The translations under genes were made by a program, and so were the position numbers. Of a stretch of 64,000 bases of DNA, positions 17,618 through 27,100 are shown one piece after another. Location of the stretch: positions 1 to 64,000 of the forward strand of contig JBCCLJ010000002.1 in NCBI GenBank assembly GCA_039026915.1, read 5' to 3'. The DNA comes from JBCCLJ01 sp039026915 (GTDB lineage: Bacteria; Acidobacteriota; Thermoanaerobaculia; Multivoradales; Multivoraceae). Below the pieces are notes generated by a model. The model made no database searches, was not told the origin of the DNA, and saw only the letters and a list, made by a program, of their open reading frames with translations. How positions within the stretch are numbered: position 1 is the stretch's first letter; each line of letters begins with the position of its first letter.

Positions 17618-18757
17618 TCAAGAGCGGCGGCCGACGACGGGGAAAGGTCCCGAGGCGACGACCTGCCGCAGCGCCTCGTCGAGAGCGACCACCCGCCGAC
17701 TCCATCCGAAGCGCCGCATCGCCTGGCGGGCGACGCCCCGCTCGAGCGCGCCGTCTCGCTTGGCGTCGCAGAGCGCCCCGAGTCGCGAGACCAGCTCAGC
17801 CTCCGAGCCGTCGTAGAGCCCCCAGACGCCGTCCGGCCGCACGCCTTCCAGCAGCTCCGGGTAGGAAAGGCGCTCGGGCAGAAGTGGCAGAGCGCCCGCC
17901 CGCATCGCCTCGACCACCGCCAGGCCGAAGAACTCGTGGTGGGCCGTCGAGACGACGACGTCGAGGCCGCCGAGCGCGGCAAGATAGTCGTCACGATTCT
18001 CGACGAAACCCCAGTGGTCGATCGTCTCGGGATGAGATCTCCGGTACTCCTCGAAACACTTCGGCGCTCGGCGAAAGCGCTCTCCGAGAACGCTGACGCG
18101 GAAATCCCGGCGTGCCGCGAGCTTCGACAGCGCGGAGAAAAACGCCTTCGGATTCTTGTCGTGCTCCCAGCGCGCCACCCAACCGATTCTCAGCGGCCCC
18201 GCCCGATCCACCGGCTCCCGAAGCCGCGCTTCTTCGACGCCAGGCCACTCGGCGCGCGATCGCTCGGCGAGCCGCGCCACCGGATCGAAGCTGAGCCGCT
18301 CGGGCATCGAGCGAAGAAAGCGCGGCAACGCCTCGAGGAAGTCGCGGCGGTGAAACTCCGAATTGAACCAGAGAGAGTCGCTCGCGAGAGCGCTGGTCAC
18401 CTGAACCATCGCCAGGTGCAGGTCTCGTTCTGCGGCGGCGTTCGACGTCGGGTAGGTCAGCTGGTTTTCGTGCAGGTACTGGACGTGCGGGAGCTGCGCC
18501 AGCGCGGGCGGCAGCAGACCGCGCAGTTCGGCGACGTTGACCATGCTCGTGGACAAGACGACGTCGAAATGCTGCCCCGCCGCCTCGAGCTCGCGCGCAC
18601 GGTCCGCAAAATCGAGCGCCGCATGGCGTAGACGCCACTTCCACCAGCGCGCCGGCAGCGTCAGCAGGTGCCAGTCGTGCTCACTCCGTTCGCTCCAACC
18701 GTCGAGGAACTGGCGATGGCTGCCCCCGTAGAAGGGCTCGCAGGCCAGGACGCGCAA
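17618..18757 (-). CDS. DUF3524 glycosyltransferase, tRNA-queuosine mannosyltransferase-like
   Basis: A 379-residue GT-B glycosyltransferase of GT4 type. The N-terminus RVLACEPFYGGSHRQFLDGW is the signature of DUF3524, the domain of the animal tRNA-queuosine alpha-mannosyltransferase GTDC1. QYLHENQLTYP is also conserved. The nucleotide-sugar-binding half has RIGWVARWEHDKNP and the GT4 motif HHEFFGLAVVEAM (two glutamates seven residues apart). Function is by family resemblance; whether the bacterial enzyme modifies queuosine or another acceptor is not shown. Start is TTG. The gene begins three bases after the stop of the secreted protein gene upstream, so they are probably co-transcribed. Confidence 0.82.
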   Translation of the reverse strand: MRVLACEPFYGGSHRQFLDGWSERSEHDWHLLTLPARWWKWRLRHAALDFADRARELEAAGQHFDVVLSTSMVNVAELRGLLPPALAQLPHVQYLHENQLTYPTSNAAAERDLHLAMVQVTSALASDSLWFNSEFHRRDFLEALPRFLRSMPERLSFDPVARLAERSRAEWPGVEEARLREPVDRAGPLRIGWVARWEHDKNPKAFFSALSKLAARRDFRVSVLGERFRRAPKCFEEYRRSHPETIDHWGFVENRDDYLAALGGLDVVVSTAHHEFFGLAVVEAMRAGALPLLPERLSYPELLEGVRPDGVWGLYDGSEAELVSRLGALCDAKRDGALERGVARQAMRRFGWSRRVVALDEALRQVVASGPFPVVGRRS

Positions 18758-18760
18758 GCG

Positions 18761-19930
18761 TCAGTTGGGAGGCAGCCAGCCGGCCGGCGGCGCGAAGTAG
18801 ACCGTCAGCCGACCGACGCGTGCGCGCTCCGGCGACTGGTTCTCGAACGCGCTGCCGACGAGAATGAACCCGTCTCGTGAAATCACTTGGGGCTCCGCGA
18901 CGAACCGAGCCTGCCCGATCTGGCAGTCTTCGCCGAGCAGACAGTCGGCGACCGTCGCCCGCTCGCCGGCCTGGTAGCGAAAGCCGACGTAGCGAGATCC
19001 CGCCGGCAGCAACACCGCGATGGCCGAGCAGGAGGACTCTCTTCCGAGCCAGGGATAGCTCTCCTCGAGCGCGTCGACGGCTTCGGACTCCAGCAGAGGC
19101 AGGGCGCCGAAGTCCCCTTCTTCGAGCAGTCCCCCAGCGAACTGGCGACGCGTTCCTTCCCAAGGCGCCACCAGACGGTCGGCGAAGGAGTTCCAATCCG
19201 GCGCGCTGCAGGTACCGCCCTCGCCGGCGGGGGCACGGACCGACGTCGTCACCGACCATTCGCCTTCGCGGCACTCGCGGCAGGCGCCGAAGGACAGCAG
19301 ATTGGGGTTGCGACTCAGGGCCGGACCCGTTGCGGGCGCAGGAGCGGCGGCGACGCGGTCGCTGCTCGTGCGCCGCGGCACGACCGGATCGACGACGCGA
19401 GCGCTCCGCCCGCGGCGAAACCGTCGCTCCTCGCGCTGCGCCGCTTTGGCGAGCCGCTTCTCCTCGCGCGCTTGATCCCGCTGGGCGCGCTTGAGCGACT
19501 TCGTTCCAGCCGCGACGCCCGCATCGAGGTCCGCACCGAGCGGCAGATACACGGCATTCAGCGGCGCCCAGTAGGCCCCGGTTCTCTGGCGCGAACTGAA
19601 GGCGACCTCCGGCTCCTTGCCGGCGTCGATCTTCAGATACGACGTCAGCAGCATGAAGCTCTCGCGCCTCAGGTCGACCTGCCACTCGCCGGCGGCGAGG
19701 TTCTCCACCTCCGCGACGCCGTCGTCGCCGGTGGTCAGGGAAGGGCCTCGTACGCCTTCGTCGCCGTACAGCAGAACGATCAAGACACCAGGGACCGGCT
19801 GCCCCCGCTCGTCGGTCACGACGACGGTCATGCCCTCCTCCCCTTCCCAGGTCTCCTGGGCGAGCAGAATTTGGCCTGCGACAAGGAGCAAGGTCGCTCC
19901 GAGGAGCGCGCTGCGCAGAAGGCGACGCAA
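18761..19930 (-). CDS. Secreted protein with carboxypeptidase-regulatory-like domain
   Basis: A 389-residue protein beginning at a TTG two bases before the end of the preceding small gene's stop region (RRLLRSALLGATLLLVAGQI is a signal peptide). A longer frame upstream overlaps the small membrane gene and is rejected. Residues about 35-110 look like a CarboxypepD_reg/CNA-B-type beta-sandwich (MTVVVTDERGQPVPGVLIVL ... AGEWQVDLRRES). A short very basic segment (residues about 125-170) follows, then a Cys-containing domain (CRECREGEW; CSAIAVLLPAGSRYVGFRY; CLLGEDCQIGQARF). I do not recognise the second half. Its neighbours are a small membrane protein upstream and a glycosyltransferase downstream. 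Confidence 0.7.
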   Translation of the reverse strand: MRRLLRSALLGATLLLVAGQILLAQETWEGEEGMTVVVTDERGQPVPGVLIVLLYGDEGVRGPSLTTGDDGVAEVENLAAGEWQVDLRRESFMLLTSYLKIDAGKEPEVAFSSRQRTGAYWAPLNAVYLPLGADLDAGVAAGTKSLKRAQRDQAREEKRLAKAAQREERRFRRGRSARVVDPVVPRRTSSDRVAAAPAPATGPALSRNPNLLSFGACRECREGEWSVTTSVRAPAGEGGTCSAPDWNSFADRLVAPWEGTRRQFAGGLLEEGDFGALPLLESEAVDALEESYPWLGRESSCSAIAVLLPAGSRYVGFRYQAGERATVADCLLGEDCQIGQARFVAEPQVISRDGFILVGSAFENQSPERARVGRLTVYFAPPAGWLPPN

Positions 19931-19932
19931 GA

Positions 19933-20202
19933 TCAGCGAGCCGGCGGGGGCGCGGGCGGGGTGACGTTCTTCTCTGGCGGCTTGCCGACATCCACCGGCT
20001 CCCCTTCTTCCTCGGGTCGACGCAGCGCTCCCACCATCAGCGTCACGACGAAGAGGAAGGCCTCGTCGAGCCACGGCAGAGGATCCGGGGTCATCAGGTC
20101 GAGAAAGAGCAGCGCCGCGAGGATGCCGAACAGCTGGGGGAAACGCAGCCTCGACAGGAACGTCAGCGGGAAGCGGGATACGGGTGAGGGCATCGAGCTC
20201 AT
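19933..20202 (-). CDS. Small membrane protein, DUF6116-like
   Basis: An 89-residue protein with two hydrophobic segments (FPQLFGILAALLFLDLM and DEAFLFVVTLMVGAL) separated by the conserved TPDPLPWLDE turn, followed by a polar, Pro-rich tail. The pattern matches a widespread family of small inner-membrane proteins of unknown function that I believe is DUF6116. It is immediately upstream of the secreted protein at 18761-19930, whose TTG start lies right after its stop, so the two are probably translated together. Confidence 0.7.
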   Translation of the reverse strand: MSSMPSPVSRFPLTFLSRLRFPQLFGILAALLFLDLMTPDPLPWLDEAFLFVVTLMVGALRRPEEEGEPVDVGKPPEKNVTPPAPPPAR

Positions 20203-20297
20203 TGTAGTACTCCAGGGGGAAAGCTACCGGGACTCGCTCTTGAGAACGACCAGCGCGGAGTGGCCATTCCGCGGCGGCAGCGAAAGGAGTTCGCGCG

Positions 20298-20726
20298 TCA
20301 GCGATCCGCCAGCCGGACGACGAACTTGTGGCCTGACCAGTCCTGGTCGACCGCGCAGACCTTGGTGTCGACGAGCCCCGCCTCCTGCCCCAGGCGACGG
20401 ATCGCACCGCCGTCCAGATCGGTCGCGAGCGAGGACGTCTTCTTGGGCCAGGAAAGCCAGACGAGCCCATCCGGCCGCAGAGAGCGACGGACCGCAGCGA
20501 GGCGCTTGGCGAGGTTGGACTCGCGCCGCGCGAAGACGTGGATGAAGTCGCGACGAGCCCGAAGGTCGGTGCGCACCTCCACTTCGTCCGGCAGAGGTCC
20601 GAGCAGATCGTCGTAGTGGTCCGGAGCGTCGATGAACGCGGCCTGCATGCCCGGCTTGAGTCCGAGCTTCTTGACCAGCGGCGTCTTCGAGTAGCCGGCG
20701 GTCGGCCGCGGGCTAGACGAGCTCAT
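20298..20726 (-). CDS. DUF3052-like protein
   Basis: A 142-residue protein taken from the ATG giving MSSSSPRPTAGYSKTPLVKK; the frame extends seven codons further but this start fits the family. AGYSKTPLVKKLGLKPG is the DUF3052 opening, followed by a Rossmann-like alternation with RPDGLVWLSWPKKTSSLATD and a C-terminal WSGHKFVVR. DUF3052 proteins are small and of unknown biochemical role, often annotated as possible methyltransferase-like folds. It overlaps the end of the upstream AI-2E-type permease gene by 14 bp, implying co-transcription. Confidence 0.8.
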   Translation of the reverse strand: MSSSSPRPTAGYSKTPLVKKLGLKPGMQAAFIDAPDHYDDLLGPLPDEVEVRTDLRARRDFIHVFARRESNLAKRLAAVRRSLRPDGLVWLSWPKKTSSLATDLDGGAIRRLGQEAGLVDTKVCAVDQDWSGHKFVVRLADR

Positions 20727-21858
20727 CGATGTACTTCTCCTTGGCAAGCCTCCAGAAGACGACGAGGAACGCGGTCAGCGGGATGGCGAGGATCATCCCC
20801 GCGAGCCCCGACAGGGCCGAGCCCCAGAAGAAGACCGCGATGATGATGGCCATCGGGTGCAGTCCGGTGCGGTCGCCCATGACCTTCGGCGTGAGCACGT
20901 AGCCCTCGATCATCTGCACAATGGTGAAGACGATCAGCACGGCGGCGATCATCCAGAGTCCGCCGCCGTTCTGAAAAAAGCCCAGGGGAATCGCGACGCC
21001 GAGCCCGACGATGCTGCCCAGGTAGGGAATGATGTTGAGGAAGCCGAGCGCCAAGCCGAGCACGAGACCGTACTTGAGCCCGACCAGCGAGAAGCCGATG
21101 GCGTAGAGGACGCCCTGAAGAAAGGCGATGATCAGCTGGCCGCGGAAGAAGGCGACCATGATGTTGATGAACTCGGTGCCGAGGTAGACGACGTTCTCGC
21201 GCGTCTCCTTCTTGAGGAAGGGGAGCACGTGATCGAGATCGATCTGACGTCCCGGCTCCGCCATCAGGAAGAAGGCGAAGTAGACCGGGAGCACGGCCCA
21301 GGTCAGGACGGCGCCGATTCCACGAGCCACGCGGCCGAGTCCGTGCAGCGCCGCGTCGAGTCCCGTCTGCAGTCCGGTGACCAGGGTCCCCTGCTGCCCT
21401 TCGACCGCGCTGCGGACCTGCTGCCCAAAGGCCGAGTTCTCGAACCAGTCGACGACGGCCGGCCAGCGCTCCTGAACCAGGCCGACGGCCCAACGCCAGG
21501 TTTCGGGTGTCGCCTTGATCAGGCCGTCGATCTGCTCGACGGCGAGGGCGCCGAAAAACCAGCTGAAGCCTGCGATCGGGAGCAGGAGAGCGAGGAAGAC
21601 ACCGACGAGACTGAGGACCGCAGGTAGACGCATGCGCTCGTGGAGAAACTCGTACATCGGGCGGAAGACGAGAGCCAGCACCGCCGCTACGGCCACCGGC
21701 AGAAAGACGCTCGAGAAGCGAGCGAAGAAAGCGCCGATCATCCAAAGGATCGCCGCCGCGGCGAGGAGGATGATGAAGCCCGAGACGATCGTCACCGCGG
21801 CGCGCACCGCCTGTCGCTGCTTTTCACTGAGATCCAACTGCACGCTCGTCTCCTTCAC
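20713..21858 (-). CDS. AI-2E family (PerM/UPF0118) transporter
   Basis: A 381-residue polytopic membrane protein of the AI-2E transporter superfamily. It has two paired helices at the N-terminus (residues about 20-75), a large soluble loop (about 110-170), a helix near 185-200 and a dense hydrophobic C-terminal half with the conserved GLKYGLVLGLALGFLNIIPY and IVGLGVAIPL blocks. Members export diverse small molecules or function in Na+/H+ exchange; the substrate is not predictable. The start is either GTG at 21858 or the GTG at 21843, the latter preceded by AGGAG. Confidence 0.88.
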   Translation of the reverse strand: MKETSVQLDLSEKQRQAVRAAVTIVSGFIILLAAAAILWMIGAFFARFSSVFLPVAVAAVLALVFRPMYEFLHERMRLPAVLSLVGVFLALLLPIAGFSWFFGALAVEQIDGLIKATPETWRWAVGLVQERWPAVVDWFENSAFGQQVRSAVEGQQGTLVTGLQTGLDAALHGLGRVARGIGAVLTWAVLPVYFAFFLMAEPGRQIDLDHVLPFLKKETRENVVYLGTEFINIMVAFFRGQLIIAFLQGVLYAIGFSLVGLKYGLVLGLALGFLNIIPYLGSIVGLGVAIPLGFFQNGGGLWMIAAVLIVFTIVQMIEGYVLTPKVMGDRTGLHPMAIIIAVFFWGSALSGLAGMILAIPLTAFLVVFWRLAKEKYIDELV

Positions 21859-21970
21859 CCTGCGGCGGTTGCCGTTGCTCCCGCCACCGAATCAGCACTA
21901 CGGGCCAGCGTCTCGTCAGGTTTCTGAGCCGCCGTCGTAGAGCCCTCGGACTCCCTCTGCTCGATGCACC

Positions 21971-22459
21971 TCAGTCTATGGGACGAGGAGGTGGCGCGAG
22001 CCGCCCACTGCGCACGAGGCTGTGCTGCTCGAGCCAGAGACGCGCATCCTCCGCGTCTTCCTCGAACCAGCGGCGCGTGCTGCCGAGCCGAAAGGAGTAG
22101 CCCCAGTCGTCCATGTCTCGCATCAGGCGGGCGCATCCGATCTCGAGCTGGCCGGCCAGCAGAATCTGGAGATAGCAGACCGCAGACTCCTCCAGATCGT
22201 CGCCGCCGGCATCCGTGTGCACACACTCGCGGCGCTCTGCGCCCATGCAGACGAGGTGTCCGCCCTCGTGCAGCGCCGAGTGAACCGGCGTATCCGAACG
22301 AACGTAGAGGCAGCCACGGATCATGCCCGCTTCCGGAGCGTCCCAGTGGCTTCCCGGAATGTCTTCGCCATCGGCAACCCACGCGACGCTCACGCCGTAG
22401 CCCGCCAGTAGCGTCTCCAGGCTGCCCGGTTCAAGATCGCCGCAGAGGTACACGATCAA
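21971..22459 (-). CDS. Uncharacterised HExxH protein, putative zinc metalloprotein
   Basis: A 162-residue protein that I cannot assign to a named family. The TTG start overlaps the TGA of the TauE gene (TTGA); a GTG two codons later is possible. Residues 60-72 read HSALHEGGHLVCM, giving HEGGH at 64-68, and 22 residues on comes DDLEESAVCYLQ with Glu90/Glu91 positioned as possible third metal ligands. That is the layout of a gluzincin-type minimal site, but no transmembrane segment or signal peptide is present, so it would be a cytosolic metalloprotein. The C-terminus is acidic and helical (RRWFEEDAEDARLWLEQHS). Confidence 0.68.
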   Translation of the reverse strand: MIVYLCGDLEPGSLETLLAGYGVSVAWVADGEDIPGSHWDAPEAGMIRGCLYVRSDTPVHSALHEGGHLVCMGAERRECVHTDAGGDDLEESAVCYLQILLAGQLEIGCARLMRDMDDWGYSFRLGSTRRWFEEDAEDARLWLEQHSLVRSGRLAPPPRPID

Positions 22460-23229
22460 CGCACCTGCCAGAGCAGCCGAAGGGCAAAGACGATCACGGC
22501 GACGGTGACCACGCCGCGCACCCAGCGGTGCCCCTTGAGGACCGTCAGGCGCACGCCGAGAAGACCGCCCATCGTCGTTCCCACGGCAAGCGCGAGGCCC
22601 CACGCCCAGACGACCCTCCCCTGCCAGGCGAAGATTCCGAGTGCCATCACGCTGAAGCAAAGGATCGCTACGACCTTGACGGCGTTGCCGCGCACCAGAT
22701 CCAGGCCCGCCAGCGACGTCGCCGCCAAGACCAGGAAGCCGACGCCGGCCTGCACGAAGCCCCCGTACAGACCGACGACGAAGAAACCGACGACGAGTCC
22801 GGGGATCCGGACGGACGCCGCGTCGCCGACTTCCTCCGCCTCACCCTTCGACGATGCCGGCTTCGAGGGCTTCAGGCTCCACAGCGTGACGACGATCATC
22901 AGAGCCGCGAGGATTTTCTGAAACGCCGTCTCGGGAATGACGAGCGCCAGCCAGGTGCCGAAGACGGCGCCCACGGTCGCCGGCAGGGCCGACCAGAGCA
23001 TCGCCCGTCGATCGAAGAGGCCGTGCCGGTGAAAGCCATACGAGGCCGCGACGTTCTGCGACAGGATGCCGACGCGATTCGTACCGTTGGCTTCACTGGG
23101 ACTGAGTCCCAGGAAGATCATCAGCGGCAGCGTCAGGAAGGAGCCGCCTCCGGCGATGACGTTCAGCACGCCGGCAACGACGCCGCAGACCGCCAGGGCG
23201 ACGTAGAGCCAAGGCTCGCTCAAGCCCAC
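22456..23229 (-). CDS. TauE/SafE family sulfite/organosulfonate exporter
   Basis: A 257-residue membrane protein with the TauE/SafE layout: the N-terminal repeat GVVAGVLNVIAGGGSFLTLP and SEANGTNRVGILSQNVAA, and the C-terminal repeat GGFVQAGVGFLVLAATSLAG, DLVRGNAVKVVAI. It has about eight transmembrane helices. Family members export sulfoacetate, sulfite or related anions. The GTG start is preceded by GAGGAG at nine bases. The downstream HExxH gene is translationally coupled through a TTGA overlap. Confidence 0.9.
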   Translation of the reverse strand: MGLSEPWLYVALAVCGVVAGVLNVIAGGGSFLTLPLMIFLGLSPSEANGTNRVGILSQNVAASYGFHRHGLFDRRAMLWSALPATVGAVFGTWLALVIPETAFQKILAALMIVVTLWSLKPSKPASSKGEAEEVGDAASVRIPGLVVGFFVVGLYGGFVQAGVGFLVLAATSLAGLDLVRGNAVKVVAILCFSVMALGIFAWQGRVVWAWGLALAVGTTMGGLLGVRLTVLKGHRWVRGVVTVAVIVFALRLLWQVR

Positions 23230-23368
23230 GCCTCCCGGCTCCTCAAGGCTCGGTCGGCTCGCGGGCTTCGACGGCCAAACGTGGTATGAAAAGACATCCG
23301 CCGCATCCTAGATCAGCGCCCTTCCGGCACGGTCGCCCCCGCCAACGAAAGCTCACCGAGGTAACGCC

Positions 23369-24112
23369 TTGAAGTCCTGGACCGCCTACGCCTCCCCCGT
23401 TGTCGCCGCCCTCGGAATCACGCTCGCTCTCGTCGGAGTCGGTCTTGCGTCCGCCGGCGTCCTGCCGCCGCTCGCGGGCTTCGGCCTCTTTGCGCTCGGT
23501 ATCCTCGGAGGCTCGCTCTTCGGCATCGTGCTCGGGATCATCGGCCTGCTGCGCACGCGCGGCGACAGCGGGCGCGCCGGCGCTGGACGCGCTGGAATGG
23601 GCGTCGTGCTCGGCCTCTTGATGATCGGCTTTCTGATGATCGTGCGTCCCGACTCCGTGCCGCCGATTCACGACGTCACGACGTCGCCTGACGACCCGCC
23701 GTCTTTTGTCTTCGCAGCGACCGTGCCCGACAACGCCGAACGCGACCTGACGTACCCCCACGGTCCGGCCGACAGCGCCGCACAGCAGCGCGCCGCCTAC
23801 GCCGACCTGGCACCGATCGAACTGTCTCAGCCGCCCTCGGAGGCGCTCGGCGCAGCACGCGCCGCGGCTGAGGAGCTGGGCTGGGAGATCGTCGACGAGG
23901 CCGCTCCCACCGAGACATCGGACGGACGCCTCGAAGCGACCTTCACGAGCCGCAGCTTTCGCTTCGTCGACGACATCGTCGTGCGACTGCGCGCCAACCC
24001 GGCGACCGGCGGCACCACCGTCGATCTCCGCTCGACGTCGCGCGTCGGACAGAGCGACCTGGGAGCGAACGCTGCCCGGATTCGCGCCTTTGCCGAAAAG
24101 CTAGGGGCCTGA
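23369..24112 (+). CDS. Membrane-anchored DUF1499 protein
   Basis: A 247-residue protein starting at TTG, supported by GAGGTAA six bases upstream. The first 95 residues form three hydrophobic helices (PVVAALGITLALVGVGLASA; PLAGFGLFALGILGGSLFGI; MGVVLGLLMIGFLMIV). The rest is a soluble DUF1499 domain (AARAAAEELGWEIVDE; FTSRSFRFVDDIVVRLRA; TVDLRSTSRVGQSDLGANAA, RIRAFAEKL). DUF1499 has no established function. It is divergent from the TauE gene and convergent with addA. Confidence 0.83.
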   Translation: MKSWTAYASPVVAALGITLALVGVGLASAGVLPPLAGFGLFALGILGGSLFGIVLGIIGLLRTRGDSGRAGAGRAGMGVVLGLLMIGFLMIVRPDSVPPIHDVTTSPDDPPSFVFAATVPDNAERDLTYPHGPADSAAQQRAAYADLAPIELSQPPSEALGAARAAAEELGWEIVDEAAPTETSDGRLEATFTSRSFRFVDDIVVRLRANPATGGTTVDLRSTSRVGQSDLGANAARIRAFAEKLGA

Positions 24113-24158
24113 GAAGGGGCCTTTCGGTCCACCCTCGAGGATCAGACCACCCCGAAGA

Positions 24159-27100
24159 TCAAACGAGAAGCAGCGTACCCGTGGCGCTACGCCCGGTCAG
24201 TTGCTCGAGCGCGTGGCAGTACCAGGCCACCTGCCGCTCGTACGCCTCACGCTCGGGCACCTCGTGGTCGGTCTTGAAGTCGACGACGACCCAGTTGTCT
24301 CCGTCTGAGTCGAGATAAGCGAGGTCGATCGTTCCTTCGAGTACCCGCGGCGACGACTCGTCTTCCCCTCCCAGGGGCAGTGTGAAAGGCATCTCCCGAC
24401 AGACGCGAGCGGAGCTCTCGGCGTCAGCAACGAGCTCGTGCCGCCGGGCCGCTTCGACCGCCGCAACGGCTGCATCGATCTCCTCGATGCTCGACTCCAG
24501 CAGTCGGCCGTGTTGGCGCGCCAGCAGGCCGAGGTCGCTCGACCCATCGGCGTGCTGCAGCAGAACGTGCACCAAGCTGCCGAAACGCAGGCCCGACGGA
24601 CGCTCCAGGTTGCGCTCGGTCGAAGCCCAACGCACGGTCTGTGGTTTCGGCGGCGACACTTCGAGATCGACCACACGCACCAGGTCGACGCTGGGTCGCG
24701 CACCCGCCTGCTGAACGCGCTCGCGCTCTTCGAGCCAGTCGCGATAGCGCGTCAGGTTGCGCTCGACCTCGACCGCGCCTTCGTCTTCCGAGAGGATCTC
24801 CTGCTGGCGCAGCCCGAAGCGGGGTTTGACGGCGAGGTCGAGTAGCGACGGATCCCACCAGACGACGTCGTACTGGGCTTTGCCGCCAAAGCGATGCAGA
24901 CCCGGCCGCACCGAAGACTCGATTCCGTCCTCCATCTCCGGCGGCCTCTCGAGCACCGAGCGGTGCCCCATCTCCGGGCAGCCATGCGCCTGCTCGCTCT
25001 GGCGACGCGCGTTTCCGACCGGATAGATGCCACGGTTCAAGGGCCCGAGCCAGCCGTCGAGTTCCTGATCGCCGACGGCGGGAACGACCAGCAGGTCGCG
25101 TGCACGCGTCGCTGCGACGTAGGCAACCCGCAAGCCCTCGGTCTCGTCTCGACGATGCTCCGCCTCTTCCCGGTCGAGGAGCTCCTGAGGCGTCCAGCCG
25201 AGGATGCGTGAAGCGCACAGACCGGCGGCGGGATCGAGCGTGCGGTCCGGACGTCGGCTCGCCAGATTGGCCGTCATGTCGGCGAGCAGCACGACCGGAA
25301 ACTCCAGGCCCTTGGCGTTGTGCACGGTCATCAGGCGCACTCCCGGTGCGCCGTCTTCGACCACCGCGGGCTGACTCGAGCGGGGCCTCTCCGACTCGCC
25401 CTCCAGACGCTCCACGAAGCCGCGAAACGAGCGCCCGCCGCGCAGCTCGTAGGCGCGCGCCAGGTCGAGCACACGCTCGACGTTGGCCAGCACCTGATTG
25501 CCAGCGGGCCGCATGGCAAAACCGGCGTGAGCTCGGGTCTCGCGCAGCAGCTCGCGCACGGTTTCGACGATCGGCCGGTGGTTGCGGCGGCGGTGCAGCT
25601 TGAGCACGAGTTCGAGCACCTGCACAACGTCGAGGAGCTCTCCCGCCAACAGCCCCGCGGACTCGAGAGCCTCCCGGTGGCGGCGGAGACGGAAGGCGTC
25701 CAGGCGTCCGCAGGCGTCGCGAAAGCGCAGCAGAGCCTCGTCGGTGAAGGCGAAGAGCGAGCCCCGCAAGGAGGCGTAGAGCGCCAGCTCGTCGTCGGGC
25801 CACTCGACGGCCTGCAGCACGGAGCGCAGCGTCTCGACCTCCTCGCGCTCGTGCAGGGTGCGCGCTCCGACGAGCAGATGGGCGATGCCGCGGGCCTCGA
25901 GCTCGCGCGTGTACTGCCGCGTGATCTCCTGGCCCCAGGAAACGAATCGACGAAAGAGCAGGCAGACGTGCTCTGCCTGGACCGGGATCCGCACGCCGCG
26001 CTCGTCCGGATCTTCGACCGTCCAGCCGCTCTCCCGCAGCATCCAGTCGATGTAGGCGGCGGTCGCCGCCGGCTGCCCCGCCTCGATCTTGGCTTTGGCG
26101 ATGTTGCGGTAGCCGTAGGGCCTCGGAGCCGGCAGAACGACGACCGACGGCTGATCGACCGGAGCCTCGCGCACGGGATCGAGAGGCACGTAATCCGGAC
26201 TGCCGGCCCCGACGTCGCCGTCCATGACCGGCTCGAACGCAGCGTTGACGAGACGTTGGATCGCCGCGGTGGCGCGAAAACTCGTCGTCAGGTGAATCGT
26301 CTCGACGCCGGCCTTCTGAAGGACCGCTTTGACGTCGGCGTAGAGCCCGAGATCGGCTCGGCGGAAACGGTAGATCGACTGCTTCGGGTCTCCGACCACG
26401 AACAGCTTGCCCGGTCGCGGGCGCGCCTTGCGCCAGTCGGCGCACTGGGGGTCCTCGCAGCAGAGCAGCAGCAGCAGCTCCGCCTGCAGCGGATCCGTAT
26501 CCTGAAACTCGTCGACGAAGAGGTGACTGAAGCTCCGCTGCAGCTCTTCCCGCACCCGCGCATCCTCGCGCACCAGATCACGGGCGCGCAGCAGCAGGTC
26601 GGCGTAATCGACGCTGCCTCGTCCGCGCTTGAGCGCTTCGTACTCGGAGAGCACGCCGTCGAGCTCGTCCTTCACGGTCGCCGCGAGATCTGCCTGGGCC
26701 AGGCGCTGCAGCTCCTCGAGATCTTCGAGCAGGCGAGCACGAGCGTCCCACAGCTGCTCGCGCGCGACGCCCTCGGCGTAACGCCCTCGGCCCTTCTTCG
26801 GATAACCGCGCTTCAGGGCAGAGCCCAGTCCGAGCAGGCGCGCTTCGAGCTCGTCCTGCGCGTCCGTGGCGTCAGAGAATTCCGGCGATCGACCGAACAG
26901 CGGCGTTTCGTCGCCTGCGAGCTCTTCGGGCGGCGCCCAGGAGCCGCGACGCCTCAGCCAGGTGTCGAGGGTGATGGCCGGCTCGAGAGCGCGCCGCAGA
27001 GGATCCTGCCGGTTGCCGCTGGCACGGGCCCAGGCGGCGAGTCTCTGCACGCCCTCGCGCGCCCGATGCAGCAGCTTCGAGCGGTCGTACTCCGGACGCG

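Noticed and set aside
18761..20470. 569-residue minus-strand frame over the secreted-protein gene
   Set aside because: The N-terminal 180 residues overlap the small DUF6116-like gene and part of the DUF3052 gene and are compositionally shadow-like; the TTG at 19930 gives a signal peptide.
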